A DNA stretch of 64,000 bases from Claveliimonas acetigenes. GTDB taxonomy: Bacteria; Bacillota; Clostridia; Lachnospirales; Lachnospiraceae. The stretch lies in contig NZ_JAOQJU010000007.1 of NCBI RefSeq assembly GCF_025567385.1, positions 65,504 through 129,503 of the forward strand. The letters are read 5' to 3'. The translations under genes and the position numbers were made by a program. Every line of letters begins with the position of its first letter. Positions within the stretch are counted from its first letter, which is position 1. A model generated the notes under the pieces. It was not told where the DNA came from and made no database searches. It saw nothing but the letters and a program-made list of their open reading frames with translations. This document shows, in pieces, positions 16,321 to 24,948 of the stretch.

Positions 16321-17313
16321 TTACACAATTTCATTCAGATAAATAGGTGAAAGCGGCACAATTTTCTCAAGTTCCCCCTTTAACCTTTCTGTCATGGATA
16401 CTCCCTCTTCTGCGGCAATTTCTTCCACTGTCTTACTTCCGAATATCAGGCTGCCCAATGCCTCTACCGTCAATACGCCTTCGCTGTTTTCGGGTTTTCC
16501 CTCCATCAGCATGACTCCGGAAAATTCTGTGCCTGTCAGCAAGAAACATTTGTTATTTTCCTCTATAAGCGGGTCTGTCACGTGGAAACATGCCGCCATC
16601 AGGCAACGCAGCTCAAGAATCTGCAGCAACCGTTTTAAATACACAATCCGAACCATAATTTTAGGCTTTTCATTTTCCGCTTCTGTTACTATCGGACGCA
16701 GATCACATATCTTTCCATCTTCTTCTATAATTGCCAAGTTTCCGCCGTCACTTCTGTATTCTTTCAAAAGCCTTCTATAATATGCGGGCGTCCGCTCTGC
16801 ATAGACCTTCGCGCGCCCCGCCAATGCATGTTCTGCAAATGCTGCAAGAGCCTCACAATCTTTTTCCTCCGCAAGCCTTATTCCATCGCCGCTGCATTCT
16901 GTTTTTGTCAAATACCTGTGCTCCTGTTCATACACCGTCCGAAATCCATAAGGTGTATAAATGCTTTCGCTTGCAGGCATCAAGAACGTAAAAGGTTCAC
17001 CTTCTTTATACATAGAACGCAAGGATTCTTTCAGAAGCCCTGCCATATATCCTCTCTTCCGGTACTTTTCTCTGGTTGCAACTGCCACAATGTAGTGGGA
17101 TGGTTCCTTTCTTCCATTTACCATCAATGTATAGGGATTGAGATGAAGCATTGCCTGGATACCTCCGTCCTCCTCCACAACAAATATCGTGTTATCCTTC
17201 GTCTTTTCAGAATAATAATAATCAATGAAAGACGAACTGTCTTCTGAAAATACCTCTTCATACAGAGAGCGAGTTTTCCCGTGTTCCATTTCCGCCAACT
17301 TTCTGATATGCAT
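16321..17313 (-). CDS. GNAT-family N-acetyltransferase, Eis-like two-domain protein
   Basis: 330 residues. The N-terminal GNAT fold carries the acetyl-CoA loop REKYRKRGYMAGLL (residues ~80-93) and FTFLMPASESIYTPYGF, the signature of the Eis-like branch. The C-terminal ~100 residues resemble the SCP2-like sterol-carrier fold of that branch (GVLTVEALGSLIFGSKTVEE). Known relatives acetylate aminoglycosides or lysines; the substrate here is unknown. The ATG at 17313 starts one base after the ispF stop (TAATATG), so the pair is coupled; a longer in-frame start inside ispF is rejected. Confidence 0.85.
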   Translation of the reverse strand: MHIRKLAEMEHGKTRSLYEEVFSEDSSSFIDYYYSEKTKDNTIFVVEEDGGIQAMLHLNPYTLMVNGRKEPSHYIVAVATREKYRKRGYMAGLLKESLRSMYKEGEPFTFLMPASESIYTPYGFRTVYEQEHRYLTKTECSGDGIRLAEEKDCEALAAFAEHALAGRAKVYAERTPAYYRRLLKEYRSDGGNLAIIEEDGKICDLRPIVTEAENEKPKIMVRIVYLKRLLQILELRCLMAACFHVTDPLIEENNKCFLLTGTEFSGVMLMEGKPENSEGVLTVEALGSLIFGSKTVEEIAAEEGVSMTERLKGELEKIVPLSPIYLNEIV

Positions 17314-17314
17314 A

Positions 17315-17875
17315 TTACTCTGCCTCCCCATCTGTATGCGGGCAGCCGCAGCAGCCTGCGCACTTGCTCTGCTCATCCACTCCGACTGCATAACTGTAAT
17401 TTGCAATCGTCTCAAGGCATACCACCGCCTGAGCCGAAATCCCTTCTCCTGTCCCGGTAAATCCAAGCCCTTCCTCTGTCGTCGCCTTAATATTTATCTG
17501 ATTCTTTTCGATATGAAGCGCCGTTGCCACATTTTCCCGCATTTTCTCAATATACGGCGCCATTTTCGGGCGCTGGGCAATAATCGTCGCATCTATATTT
17601 CCAATCACATATAACTCATTGTCAATCAATCTTCCTACATGTTCCAAAAGCTTCATACTGGAAATCCCTTTATACTGTGGATCCGTATCCGGAAAATGCT
17701 TCCCGATATCGCCAAGCGCCGCCGCCCCCAGCAGTGCATCCATAATTGCATGCAGCAGCACATCCGCATCGGAATGTCCCAGAAGTCCTTTCTCATAAGG
17801 AATTTTCACCCCACCCAAAATCAAATCTCTGTCTTCAGTCAATCTATGAACATCATATCCCATGCCAACACGCAT
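17315..17875 (-). CDS. ispF: 2-C-methyl-D-erythritol 2,4-cyclodiphosphate synthase with Cys-rich tail
   Basis: MEP-pathway enzyme forming the cyclic diphosphate precursor of isoprenoids. The 186 residues contain the zinc ligands in GYDVHRL and GHSDADVLLHAIMDALLGAAALGDIG, and the CMP-site motif KATTEEGLGFTG. The usual length is about 157-160, so the ~27-residue C-terminal extension is unusual; it ends with SKCAGCCGCPHTDGEAE, holding four Cys and a His. The ATG at 17875 has GGAGG seven bases upstream. Downstream GNAT is coupled. In many Firmicutes ispF lies next to cysE; here an accessory island separates them. Confidence 0.93.
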   Translation of the reverse strand: MRVGMGYDVHRLTEDRDLILGGVKIPYEKGLLGHSDADVLLHAIMDALLGAAALGDIGKHFPDTDPQYKGISSMKLLEHVGRLIDNELYVIGNIDATIIAQRPKMAPYIEKMRENVATALHIEKNQINIKATTEEGLGFTGTGEGISAQAVVCLETIANYSYAVGVDEQSKCAGCCGCPHTDGEAE

Positions 17876-18020
17876 CACCTGTCCTCCTTTTCCGCCTGGT
17901 TTTCTTTTATTATTATTTATTTAGTATAAGATATACAAAAAACAAACGCAACACCCAATCCTTTTTCACCGCACGTCTTGCCCTCCACAGCATATGCTAA
18001 AAGAAAAAAGGAAATATTTC

Positions 18021-18374
18021 ATGTATAATAATCAAAATAATTGTAATAAACAAAAACATGTCCACGAATTAACAGGCAGCACCGGGATTTTTGAAGAATG
18101 TAATGACTGCCACAATCACAGATTCTGTACCGTAACCGGTGAAGCTATCTATATACCGGGGAAAAACGACCATTTTCACGAAGTAAAGTTCCGCACCGAC
18201 TTCACAGATGAACACTTCCACGAATTTTGCGGAAAAACCTCCGGTGCAATTGATGTAGGCGGCGGCAAGCATGTGCATTTCATCAAAGACTGTACCGAGA
18301 AAGAAGATAATCACAAACACGAATTTCAGGCAGCAACATTGATTGACAGCCCGATTGATTTTAAATGCAAATAA
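18021..18374 (+). CDS. YmaF-like His-rich protein
   Basis: 117 residues with six His-x-His units spread along the chain (KHVHEL, CHNHRFC, DHFHEV, EHFHEF, KHVHFI, NHKHEF) and several Cys. This matches the YmaF family of spore-former proteins of unknown function. The periodic spacing suggests a beta-repeat that presents metal-binding sites, but metal binding is inferred. The ATG at 18021 has AAGGA eight bases upstream; an in-frame ATG at 17994 is less well placed. The gene is single and convergent with the tRNA operon. Confidence 0.8.
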   Translation: MYNNQNNCNKQKHVHELTGSTGIFEECNDCHNHRFCTVTGEAIYIPGKNDHFHEVKFRTDFTDEHFHEFCGKTSGAIDVGGGKHVHFIKDCTEKEDNHKHEFQAATLIDSPIDFKCK

Positions 18375-18400
18375 CGGAATCGTTAGATTTTTCGTTATAC

Positions 18401-18432
18401 TAAAAATGAGAGACAGTTATCTGTCTCTCATT
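18401..18432 (-). terminator. Terminator of the tRNA-Val/tRNA-Met transcript
   Basis: A perfect 12-bp stem AATGAGAGACAG / CTGTCTCTCATT with a 4-base loop, followed leftward by TTTT. It is shared with the convergent YmaF-like gene. Confidence 0.85.
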
Positions 18433-18438
18433 CTCAAG

Positions 18439-18512
18439 TAGCGGGAACTGGATTTGAACCAGCGACACCACGGGTATGAACCGTGTGCTCTAGCCAACTG
18501 AGCTATCCCGCC
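18439..18512 (-). tRNA. tRNA-Met (anticodon CAT, elongator type)
   Basis: A 74-base cloverleaf: acceptor GGCGGGA/TCCCGCT with G1-U72, D-arm GCTC/GAGC, anticodon stem CACGG/CCGTG with loop TTCATAC, T-loop TTCAAAT. The anticodon stem lacks the GGG/CCC of initiator tRNA. A CAT anticodon could also be lysidine-modified tRNA-Ile2, but the body is closer to elongator Met. No encoded CCA. Confidence 0.9.
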
Positions 18513-18575
18513 ATATTCGGTTTTCCATCACATTCTGTAATTTGAAACCATTGTAACAGCAAATCTGTTACAAAA

Positions 18576-18648
18576 TGGGACCTACAGGGCTCGAACCTGT
18601 GACCCTCTGCTTGTAAGGCAGATGCTCTCCCAGCTGAGCTAAGATCCC
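18576..18648 (-). tRNA. tRNA-Val (anticodon TAC)
   Basis: A 73-base cloverleaf: acceptor GGGATCT/AGGTCCC, D-arm GCTC/GAGC, anticodon stem TCTGC/GCAGA with loop CTTACAA, T-arm ACAGG/CCTGT. Followed 63 bases later by tRNA-Met in the same direction, so the two likely form one transcript. Confidence 0.97.
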
Positions 18649-18750
18649 AGTCTTGTGGGTTGCTTTTCCGCAACCCACTCGTCTATCATACTACCAACCT
18701 GAACAAATGTCAATAGTTTTTTTGCTTTTTTTCACCACTTTTTTTCACGC

Positions 18751-20085
18751 TTATACAATTCCCTGTGCAGTCATTGCATCTACTACCTTCTCAAATCCTG
18801 CGATATTTGCGCCTACAACATAATTGCCTTCTGCGCCATATCTCTTAGCAGCGTCTGTCATATTGTGGCAGATATTTACCATGATATCCTTCAGCTTGCC
18901 ATCCACTTCCTCGAATGTCCAGCTGAGACGTTCGCTATTCTGGGACATTTCCAAAGCAGATGTAGCAACACCGCCTGCATTCGCAGCTTTGCCAGGTGCA
19001 AATAATACACCGTTCTGCTGCAGGTATTCGGTAGCTTCCATGGTGGTAGGCATGTTAGCTCCTTCTGCAACAGCAATACATCCGTTAGCAACCAGCGCCT
19101 TTGCATCATCTAATAACAGTTCATTCTGTGTAGCACATGGAAGAGCAATGTCAACTTTTACAGACCAAACTCCTCTTCCTTCATGATATTCTGAATTCGG
19201 GCGATAATTCTTATACTCTGTCAGTCTTGCACGTTTTACTTCTTTGATTTCCTTTAACGCTGCAACATCAATTCCTTCCGGATCATATACCCAGCCGTTA
19301 GAATCGCTGACCGTCACAACCTTAGCTCCCATCTGCTGTGCTTTCTGTGTCGCATAAATCGCAACATTACCAGAACCGGATACTGCTACAGTCTTACCTG
19401 CAATATCAATTCCATTCAGCTTCAGCATTTCCTGTGTCAGATAAAGAAGACCGTAACCGGTAGCCTCTGTTCTTGCCAGAGATCCGCCATAGCTTAATCC
19501 CTTTCCGGTCAGCACGCCTTCATAGACTCCGCGGATTCTCTTATACTGTCCGAACATATAGCCGATCTCTCTTGCACCTGTTCCAATATCACCAGCCGGT
19601 ACATCAGTATCCGCACCAATATATTTGCACAACTCTGTCATAAAGCTCTGGCAGAATGCCATAACCTCTCTGTCAGATTTACCCTTCGGGTCAAAGTCAG
19701 AACCACCCTTGCCGCCGCCGATTGGCAGACCTGTTAAGGAATTCTTGAAAATCTGTTCAAAACCGAGGAATTTAATAATACCAAGGTTTACAGATGGGTG
19801 AAGACGTAATCCTCCCTTGTATGGTCCGATTGCACTGTTAAACTGTACACGGTAACCGGTATTTACCTGTACCTGTCCTTTATCATCTACCCACGGTACA
19901 CGGAACTTAATCTGTCTTTCCGGCTCAACCAGTCTCTCAAGCAATGCTTCTTTTCTGAATTTTTCTTCATTTGCTTCTACAACTACCCGCAGTGATTCCA
20001 GTACTTCCTTTACTGCCTGATGGAATTCCGGTTCTGCCGGATTCTTTTCAACAACCCTCTGAATGACCTCATCAACATATGACAT
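18751..20085 (-). CDS. gdhA: Glutamate dehydrogenase, NADP-type
   Basis: Reductive amination of 2-oxoglutarate to glutamate. The 444 residues are the hexameric family I size. Visible are the substrate-lysine region GPYKGGLRLHPSVNLGIIKF, GGGKGGSDFDPKGKSD, DIGTGAREIGYM, and the Rossmann motif SGSGNVAIYATQKA. The ATG at 20085 has AAGGAGG upstream; the longer in-frame extension is leader. The leader holds an intrinsic terminator, suggesting attenuation control. Confidence 0.95.
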   Translation of the reverse strand: MSYVDEVIQRVVEKNPAEPEFHQAVKEVLESLRVVVEANEEKFRKEALLERLVEPERQIKFRVPWVDDKGQVQVNTGYRVQFNSAIGPYKGGLRLHPSVNLGIIKFLGFEQIFKNSLTGLPIGGGKGGSDFDPKGKSDREVMAFCQSFMTELCKYIGADTDVPAGDIGTGAREIGYMFGQYKRIRGVYEGVLTGKGLSYGGSLARTEATGYGLLYLTQEMLKLNGIDIAGKTVAVSGSGNVAIYATQKAQQMGAKVVTVSDSNGWVYDPEGIDVAALKEIKEVKRARLTEYKNYRPNSEYHEGRGVWSVKVDIALPCATQNELLLDDAKALVANGCIAVAEGANMPTTMEATEYLQQNGVLFAPGKAANAGGVATSALEMSQNSERLSWTFEEVDGKLKDIMVNICHNMTDAAKRYGAEGNYVVGANIAGFEKVVDAMTAQGIV

Positions 20086-20103
20086 AGTTTTTTCCTCCTT
20101 GAT

Positions 20104-20148
20104 ACAAAAAATTAAAAACAGAGCAGACTCTGGAGCCCACTCTGTTTT
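20104..20148 (-). terminator. Terminator-type hairpin in the gdhA leader
   Basis: On the minus strand AAAACAGAG pairs with CTCTGTTTT, with an inner GGGCT/AGTCT helix, and is followed by TTTTTAATTTTTT, all between the presumed promoter and the gdhA ribosome-binding site. A short GAC-AAAGGC-GTC hairpin candidate lies just upstream (20149-20160). The layout is that of a transcription attenuator; the signal is not identified. Confidence 0.65.
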
Positions 20149-20274
20149 GACGCCTTTGTCCTTTACCATATTAAAGTAATATGGCATAAAACACAAGACA
20201 TTTTTTTAATTTTTTGCAACTTTTTTTCGTTTTCCTGCATTCATATCTATTTTGTTCTATTTTCTTGACTTTTT

Positions 20275-23200
20275 TTATTTAAAATATGCAACGCCTGACT
20301 CAAATATTTTCATATCCTGTTCGCCATAAATGTTAATTGCCACAGAACGCCCTCTTCTCTCAGAATGCGCCATCTTACCAAGTACACGGCCATCCGGGCT
20401 TGTAATACCTTCGATTGCATAATAGGATCCGTTGACATTCCACTCTTCATCCATACTGATGTTTCCTTCCGGATCACAATATTGGGTAGCAACCTGTCCA
20501 TTTGCAAACAATCTGCCAATCCACTCATTGCTCGCAACAAACCGCCCTTCTCCATGAGACGCCGGATTCGTATATACGCCGCCAAGCTCTGCCATCTGGA
20601 GCCATGGAGATTTATTTGTAACAACCTTTGTATATACCATCTTGGAAATATGGCGTCCGATGGTATTGTACGTCAATGTCGGCGAATCTGCTGTCTGTCC
20701 CGTGATTGCTCCATTCGGCACCAGCCCAAGCTTCACAAGCGCCTGGAATCCATTACAGATACCCAGTGCCAGTCCGTCGCGTTCATTCAAAAGCTTCTGT
20801 ACCGCCTCCTTAATCTTTGCATTCTGGAAAGCAGTTGCAAAGAACTTAGCAGAACCGTCCGGCTCATCGCCAGCACTGAATCCGCCCGGGAACATAATAA
20901 TCTGAGACTCGTTAATAGCCTTCTCAAATACACCGACAGAATCAACAATATCTGCTGCGTCCATATTCTTAAACACTTTCGTAATTACCTTCGCACCGGC
21001 GCGCTCAAATGCCTTCTTACTGTCATATTCGCAGTTTGTTCCCGGGAATACCGGAATAAAGACGGTCGGCTGTGCAATCTTATGGCTGCAGATATGAACC
21101 TTCTTTGCATGGAAGCATCCATCTTCTTCCAATCCGCCCTCTTCTGTCTCTTTTCCCGCAACAAAAAACGCTGTCGGTCCGTCCTGGGCACCGGAATTCG
21201 TCTTAAACACCTTCTCAAGAGTTTCTTTCCATGCATCCACCGCTTCATCAAGAGCAATCACTGTATTACCATATGCAAATACACCATTATCGGTCACTTC
21301 TCCGATTACCGTATAGGTGATACGAAGCTCGCCCACCTTATCCGCCGGGACTTCCGCAATCAAATCACCAAACGCCGGAGCAAACAACTCTCTCGGATCC
21401 ATATTATGTTCAATCTTTACACCCATGCCATTTCCAAATGCCATCTTGCTTACAGCAGCAATCACGCCGTGGCGATCCGGTACATATGCTGATACGATCC
21501 TGCCGCTGTGAATATCATCTGAAAACTTGCCGTACTGCTCCATAACCTTCCCGTAATCCGGCAAATCATTCTCATCTGTATCAATTCTAAGCCATACCAG
21601 TTTATTCCCTGCTTTTTTAAGCTCCGGTGTAATAATATCTTTTTCTTTCGCCACATCAACGGCAAAGGATACCAAGGTAGGCGGAACGTCAATATCTTCA
21701 AAAGTTCCCGACATACTGTCCTTACCGCCAATAGACGGCAGACCAAATCCAAGCTGTGCACTGTAAGCTCCCAAAAGTGCAGTAACCGGATGGCTCCATC
21801 TGTGCGGGTCTTCTGTCATGCGCCGGAAATATTCCTGGAAGGTAAAGCGAATCTTCTTATAATCGCCGCCGGCAGCTACAATCTTTGCCACAGATTCTGT
21901 CACTGCATACACAGCTCCATGGTATGGACTCCAGCTTGACAAATACGGATCGAATCCGTAACTCATCATCGTCACCGTATCGCAATCCCCTGTAAGCACC
22001 GGAAGCTTCGCAACCATCGCCTGCGTCTCTGTCATCTGGTACTTTCCGCCATGCGGCATGAATACAGAACCTGCTCCGATGGAACCATCGAACATCTCAA
22101 CAAGTCCTTTCTGCGAGCACACATTCAGATCACGCAGCGTATCCAGCCATTTCTCTTTTACGTCATCTACTTCCACTTTATCCGTCAGAATACTGTCAGC
22201 CTTATTCGGAATATCTACCGCAACGGCAGTTTCCTGATGGGCGCCATTGGTATCCAGAAATGCACGGGACAGATTCACGATTTCTTTGCCCCTCCAGGAA
22301 AGAACCAGCCTTGGACTTTCTGTTACAACCGCAACCTCTACCGCCTCCAGATTCTCTTCCTTGGCATATCCCATAAACTCTTCCACATCTTTGGGGTCAA
22401 CAACAACTGCCATACGCTCCTGAGACTCAGAAATGGCAATCTCTGTTCCGTCAAGACCTGCATACTTCTTCGGCACCTTATCCAGATCAACTTTCAGCCC
22501 GGCTGCCAGCTCACCGATTGCAACGGACACGCCGCCTGCGCCGAAGTCATTACATTTCTTAATCAAACGGCTTACTTCTTCTCTGCGGAAAAGCCGTTGT
22601 ATCTTACGCTCTGTAGGCGGATTTCCCTTCTGAACCTCTGCTCCGCAGGTCTCAATGGATTCTTCTGTATGCACCTTAGAAGAACCTGTAGCGCCGCCGC
22701 AGCCGTCACGCCCGGTACGTCCGCCAAGGAGAATAATAATATCCCCCGGATCAGACGTCTCACGGATAACCGCTCTTCTCGGGGCAGCACCCATAACCGC
22801 ACCAATCTCCATACGTTTCGCAACATAATTGGGATGATAAATTTCCTTTACAGCCCCGGTTGCAAGCCCGATCTGATTTCCATAGGAGCTGTAGCCATGG
22901 GCAGCTTCCCGGACAAGCTTCTTCTGCGGAAGCTTTCCCTTCATCGTATCTTTTACTGACACGGTCGGGTCTGCAGCGCCGGTCACACGCATTGCCTGGT
23001 ATACATAAGTACGTCCTGACAGCGGATCACGGATTGCGCCTCCAAGACAGGTAGCAGCGCCGCCGAAAGGTTCAATCTCCGTCGGGTGGTTATGCGTCTC
23101 ATTTTTAAAGTTCACAAGCCACTCTTCTTCCACGCCATCCACCGTTACCGGTACGACAATACTGCAGGCATTGATTTCATCAGACTCTTCCTGGTCATCA

Positions 23201-24075
23201 AGCTTTCCTTCCTTTTTTAACTTTCTCATTGCCATCAAAGCCAGATCCATCAGGCAGACGAACTTATCCTCCCTGCCTTTAAAAATCTCACTGTGATCTG
23301 CCAGATACTGCTGATAGGTTCCTTCAATCACAGCTCTATAATCTCCCTCACCAAACGTCACTTCCTTAAGCTCCGTTGAAAAAGTGGTGTGGCGACAATG
23401 ATCTGACCAGTAAGTATCCAATACCCGGATCTCTGTCATAGACGGATCTCTGTCTTCCTCTTCCTTAAAATACTTCTGAATATGAAGGAAGTCTTTAAAT
23501 GTCATAGCAAGGCCAAGGGAATCATACAGTTCCTTCAGCACATCTTCAGCCATATCCTTAAATCCATCGAAAATCATAACATCCGCAGGCTCGTCAAATA
23601 CCGTTACCAAAGTCTCCGGTTTCTCCATTCCTGTCTCACGGGAATCTACCGGATTAATGCAATGATTCTTAATCGCCTCAAATTCTTCATCCGTAATCTC
23701 TCCTTCCACAACGTAGGTTGTAGCTGTCTTGATTACCGGCTTTTCGTCCTCTTTAATAAACTGCACACACTGTACAGCCGAATCAGCACGCTGGTCAAAC
23801 TGTCCCGGAAGAAATTCTACAGAAAACACCCTGTTTCCTTCCTCTATCGGGAACTCCTCTTTATATAATACATCAACAGGAGGCTCACTGAAAATTCCAT
23901 TACATGCTTTCTCAAAAGTATCATCAGAAAGATTCTCCACATCATAACGAATCAAAATACGGACATTATCCAGTGTCTTAATTCCCAGATATCCTCTGAT
24001 TTCATGCCTCAGATCCTTCGCCTGTACTGCAAACTCCGGTTTTTTCTCAACATATACTCGTTTTACACCGTTCAT
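20275..24075 (-). CDS. purL: Phosphoribosylformylglycinamidine synthase, single-chain type
   Basis: Makes FGAM from FGAR, glutamine and ATP in purine synthesis. The 1266 residues fuse an N-terminal substrate domain, two AIR-synthase-like ATPase halves (FKNETHNHPTEIEPFGGAAT, GGRTGRDGCGGATGSSKVH, LPSIGGKDSMSGT) and a C-terminal class I glutaminase domain (VFPGTNCEYDS, LALGICNGFQAL with the nucleophile Cys, GEGRF). This long form contrasts with the PurL-PurQ-PurS split of Bacillus and is common in Clostridia. The ATG at 24075 has GGAGG upstream. No other pur gene except purA is in the window. Confidence 0.97.
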   Translation of the reverse strand: MNGVKRVYVEKKPEFAVQAKDLRHEIRGYLGIKTLDNVRILIRYDVENLSDDTFEKACNGIFSEPPVDVLYKEEFPIEEGNRVFSVEFLPGQFDQRADSAVQCVQFIKEDEKPVIKTATTYVVEGEITDEEFEAIKNHCINPVDSRETGMEKPETLVTVFDEPADVMIFDGFKDMAEDVLKELYDSLGLAMTFKDFLHIQKYFKEEEDRDPSMTEIRVLDTYWSDHCRHTTFSTELKEVTFGEGDYRAVIEGTYQQYLADHSEIFKGREDKFVCLMDLALMAMRKLKKEGKLDDQEESDEINACSIVVPVTVDGVEEEWLVNFKNETHNHPTEIEPFGGAATCLGGAIRDPLSGRTYVYQAMRVTGAADPTVSVKDTMKGKLPQKKLVREAAHGYSSYGNQIGLATGAVKEIYHPNYVAKRMEIGAVMGAAPRRAVIRETSDPGDIIILLGGRTGRDGCGGATGSSKVHTEESIETCGAEVQKGNPPTERKIQRLFRREEVSRLIKKCNDFGAGGVSVAIGELAAGLKVDLDKVPKKYAGLDGTEIAISESQERMAVVVDPKDVEEFMGYAKEENLEAVEVAVVTESPRLVLSWRGKEIVNLSRAFLDTNGAHQETAVAVDIPNKADSILTDKVEVDDVKEKWLDTLRDLNVCSQKGLVEMFDGSIGAGSVFMPHGGKYQMTETQAMVAKLPVLTGDCDTVTMMSYGFDPYLSSWSPYHGAVYAVTESVAKIVAAGGDYKKIRFTFQEYFRRMTEDPHRWSHPVTALLGAYSAQLGFGLPSIGGKDSMSGTFEDIDVPPTLVSFAVDVAKEKDIITPELKKAGNKLVWLRIDTDENDLPDYGKVMEQYGKFSDDIHSGRIVSAYVPDRHGVIAAVSKMAFGNGMGVKIEHNMDPRELFAPAFGDLIAEVPADKVGELRITYTVIGEVTDNGVFAYGNTVIALDEAVDAWKETLEKVFKTNSGAQDGPTAFFVAGKETEEGGLEEDGCFHAKKVHICSHKIAQPTVFIPVFPGTNCEYDSKKAFERAGAKVITKVFKNMDAADIVDSVGVFEKAINESQIIMFPGGFSAGDEPDGSAKFFATAFQNAKIKEAVQKLLNERDGLALGICNGFQALVKLGLVPNGAITGQTADSPTLTYNTIGRHISKMVYTKVVTNKSPWLQMAELGGVYTNPASHGEGRFVASNEWIGRLFANGQVATQYCDPEGNISMDEEWNVNGSYYAIEGITSPDGRVLGKMAHSERRGRSVAINIYGEQDMKIFESGVAYFK

Positions 24076-24159
24076 AAAACTTCCTCCACTTATTTTTTTA
24101 ATCTTTATCTCATAATAGCACGCCCGTGCCATTAGTGAAAGCAATATCTTGCAATTCTT

Positions 24160-24861
24160 TTATGCGTTATGCCTATTTTTTGTCTTTTTCCCCCATAGGA
24201 AAAAGACGGCAGCCAGTAGGATAAGCCCTCCCACAAAACATGCTCCTATCCGCATAACCATATCATAAAAGAAGCCTTCCGGCAACATTCGGATCATATA
24301 ATCCGTCTCCGGGTCAAACAGCCATAAATCATTTGTAAAAAAGATTTCATGGAAAATCGTAAAATACTTATTAAAATCTGATGCAAATAAAACTCCCATC
24401 ACTACCGTCAGACCCCCGCAAATGCCCAGCGCCTGGAAATAGGCTCTTGGAAGCGCCTCTCCTAAATTCACTTTCCGAAATGCAAGAATCAGAAAAAGAA
24501 GTACAGAACCACCAAGCAGTATCCACCGCAATTTCAGACCGCCAAGGAACAGATTCTTCACATCTGCCATATGCAGCCTGTCCTGTTCATTAAAAAAATC
24601 CTGTTCTTTTCCTTCCACCGTTGTTATCACAGACAATTCTTCCCTCTGGCCAATCAGATATGCCATCATCTTGTCCGTAACATCCATCACGTCAGACATC
24701 TCCATCCCTAACGCTTCCGTCACTCCATATTTTTCATATTCTCTCTCATAGAATCTATATTCAGAATCTCCATAAATTGCCACCTGGAAACTGGTAAGCA
24801 AAAGTGCAATAATCAGAAAAATCATTGCTGCCGCCGCCATTACCTTTTCAAACTTCTTCAT
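24160..24861 (-). CDS. TIGR01906-type (DUF1461) integral membrane protein
   Basis: 233 residues with four hydrophobic segments (near residues 8-28, 110-127, 140-160, 203-225). It has the family-typical external patches FFNEQDRLHMADV and FHEIFFTNDLWLFDPETD. The family is widespread in Firmicutes and has no assigned function. It is upstream of purL on the same strand with an 84-base gap, so a shared transcript is possible. Confidence 0.8.
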   Translation of the reverse strand: MKKFEKVMAAAAMIFLIIALLLTSFQVAIYGDSEYRFYEREYEKYGVTEALGMEMSDVMDVTDKMMAYLIGQREELSVITTVEGKEQDFFNEQDRLHMADVKNLFLGGLKLRWILLGGSVLLFLILAFRKVNLGEALPRAYFQALGICGGLTVVMGVLFASDFNKYFTIFHEIFFTNDLWLFDPETDYMIRMLPEGFFYDMVMRIGACFVGGLILLAAVFFLWGKKTKNRHNA

Positions 24862-24948
24862 CCTACAACATTCACCTCTGCTAATATTTATCCGATTATT
24901 ATTTTAACACAGGAGTTTGTGATAATCACTCTTTTTTATAAATAATAC

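Noticed and set aside
18656..18679. GTGGGTTGC/GCAACCCAC hairpin between gdhA and tRNA-Val
   Set aside because: A 9-bp stem but no T run on either strand; not called a terminator. It may be a processing site.
20149..20160. ANTAR-type target in the gdhA leader
   Set aside because: Only one three-bp hairpin with a suitable loop; the second hairpin of the pair does not have the A1/G4 loop, so kept only as a remark.
20365..21492. 375-residue plus-strand reading frame
   Set aside because: Antisense to the glutaminase and ATPase parts of purL; rich in Cys, Arg and Ile as expected for a shadow.
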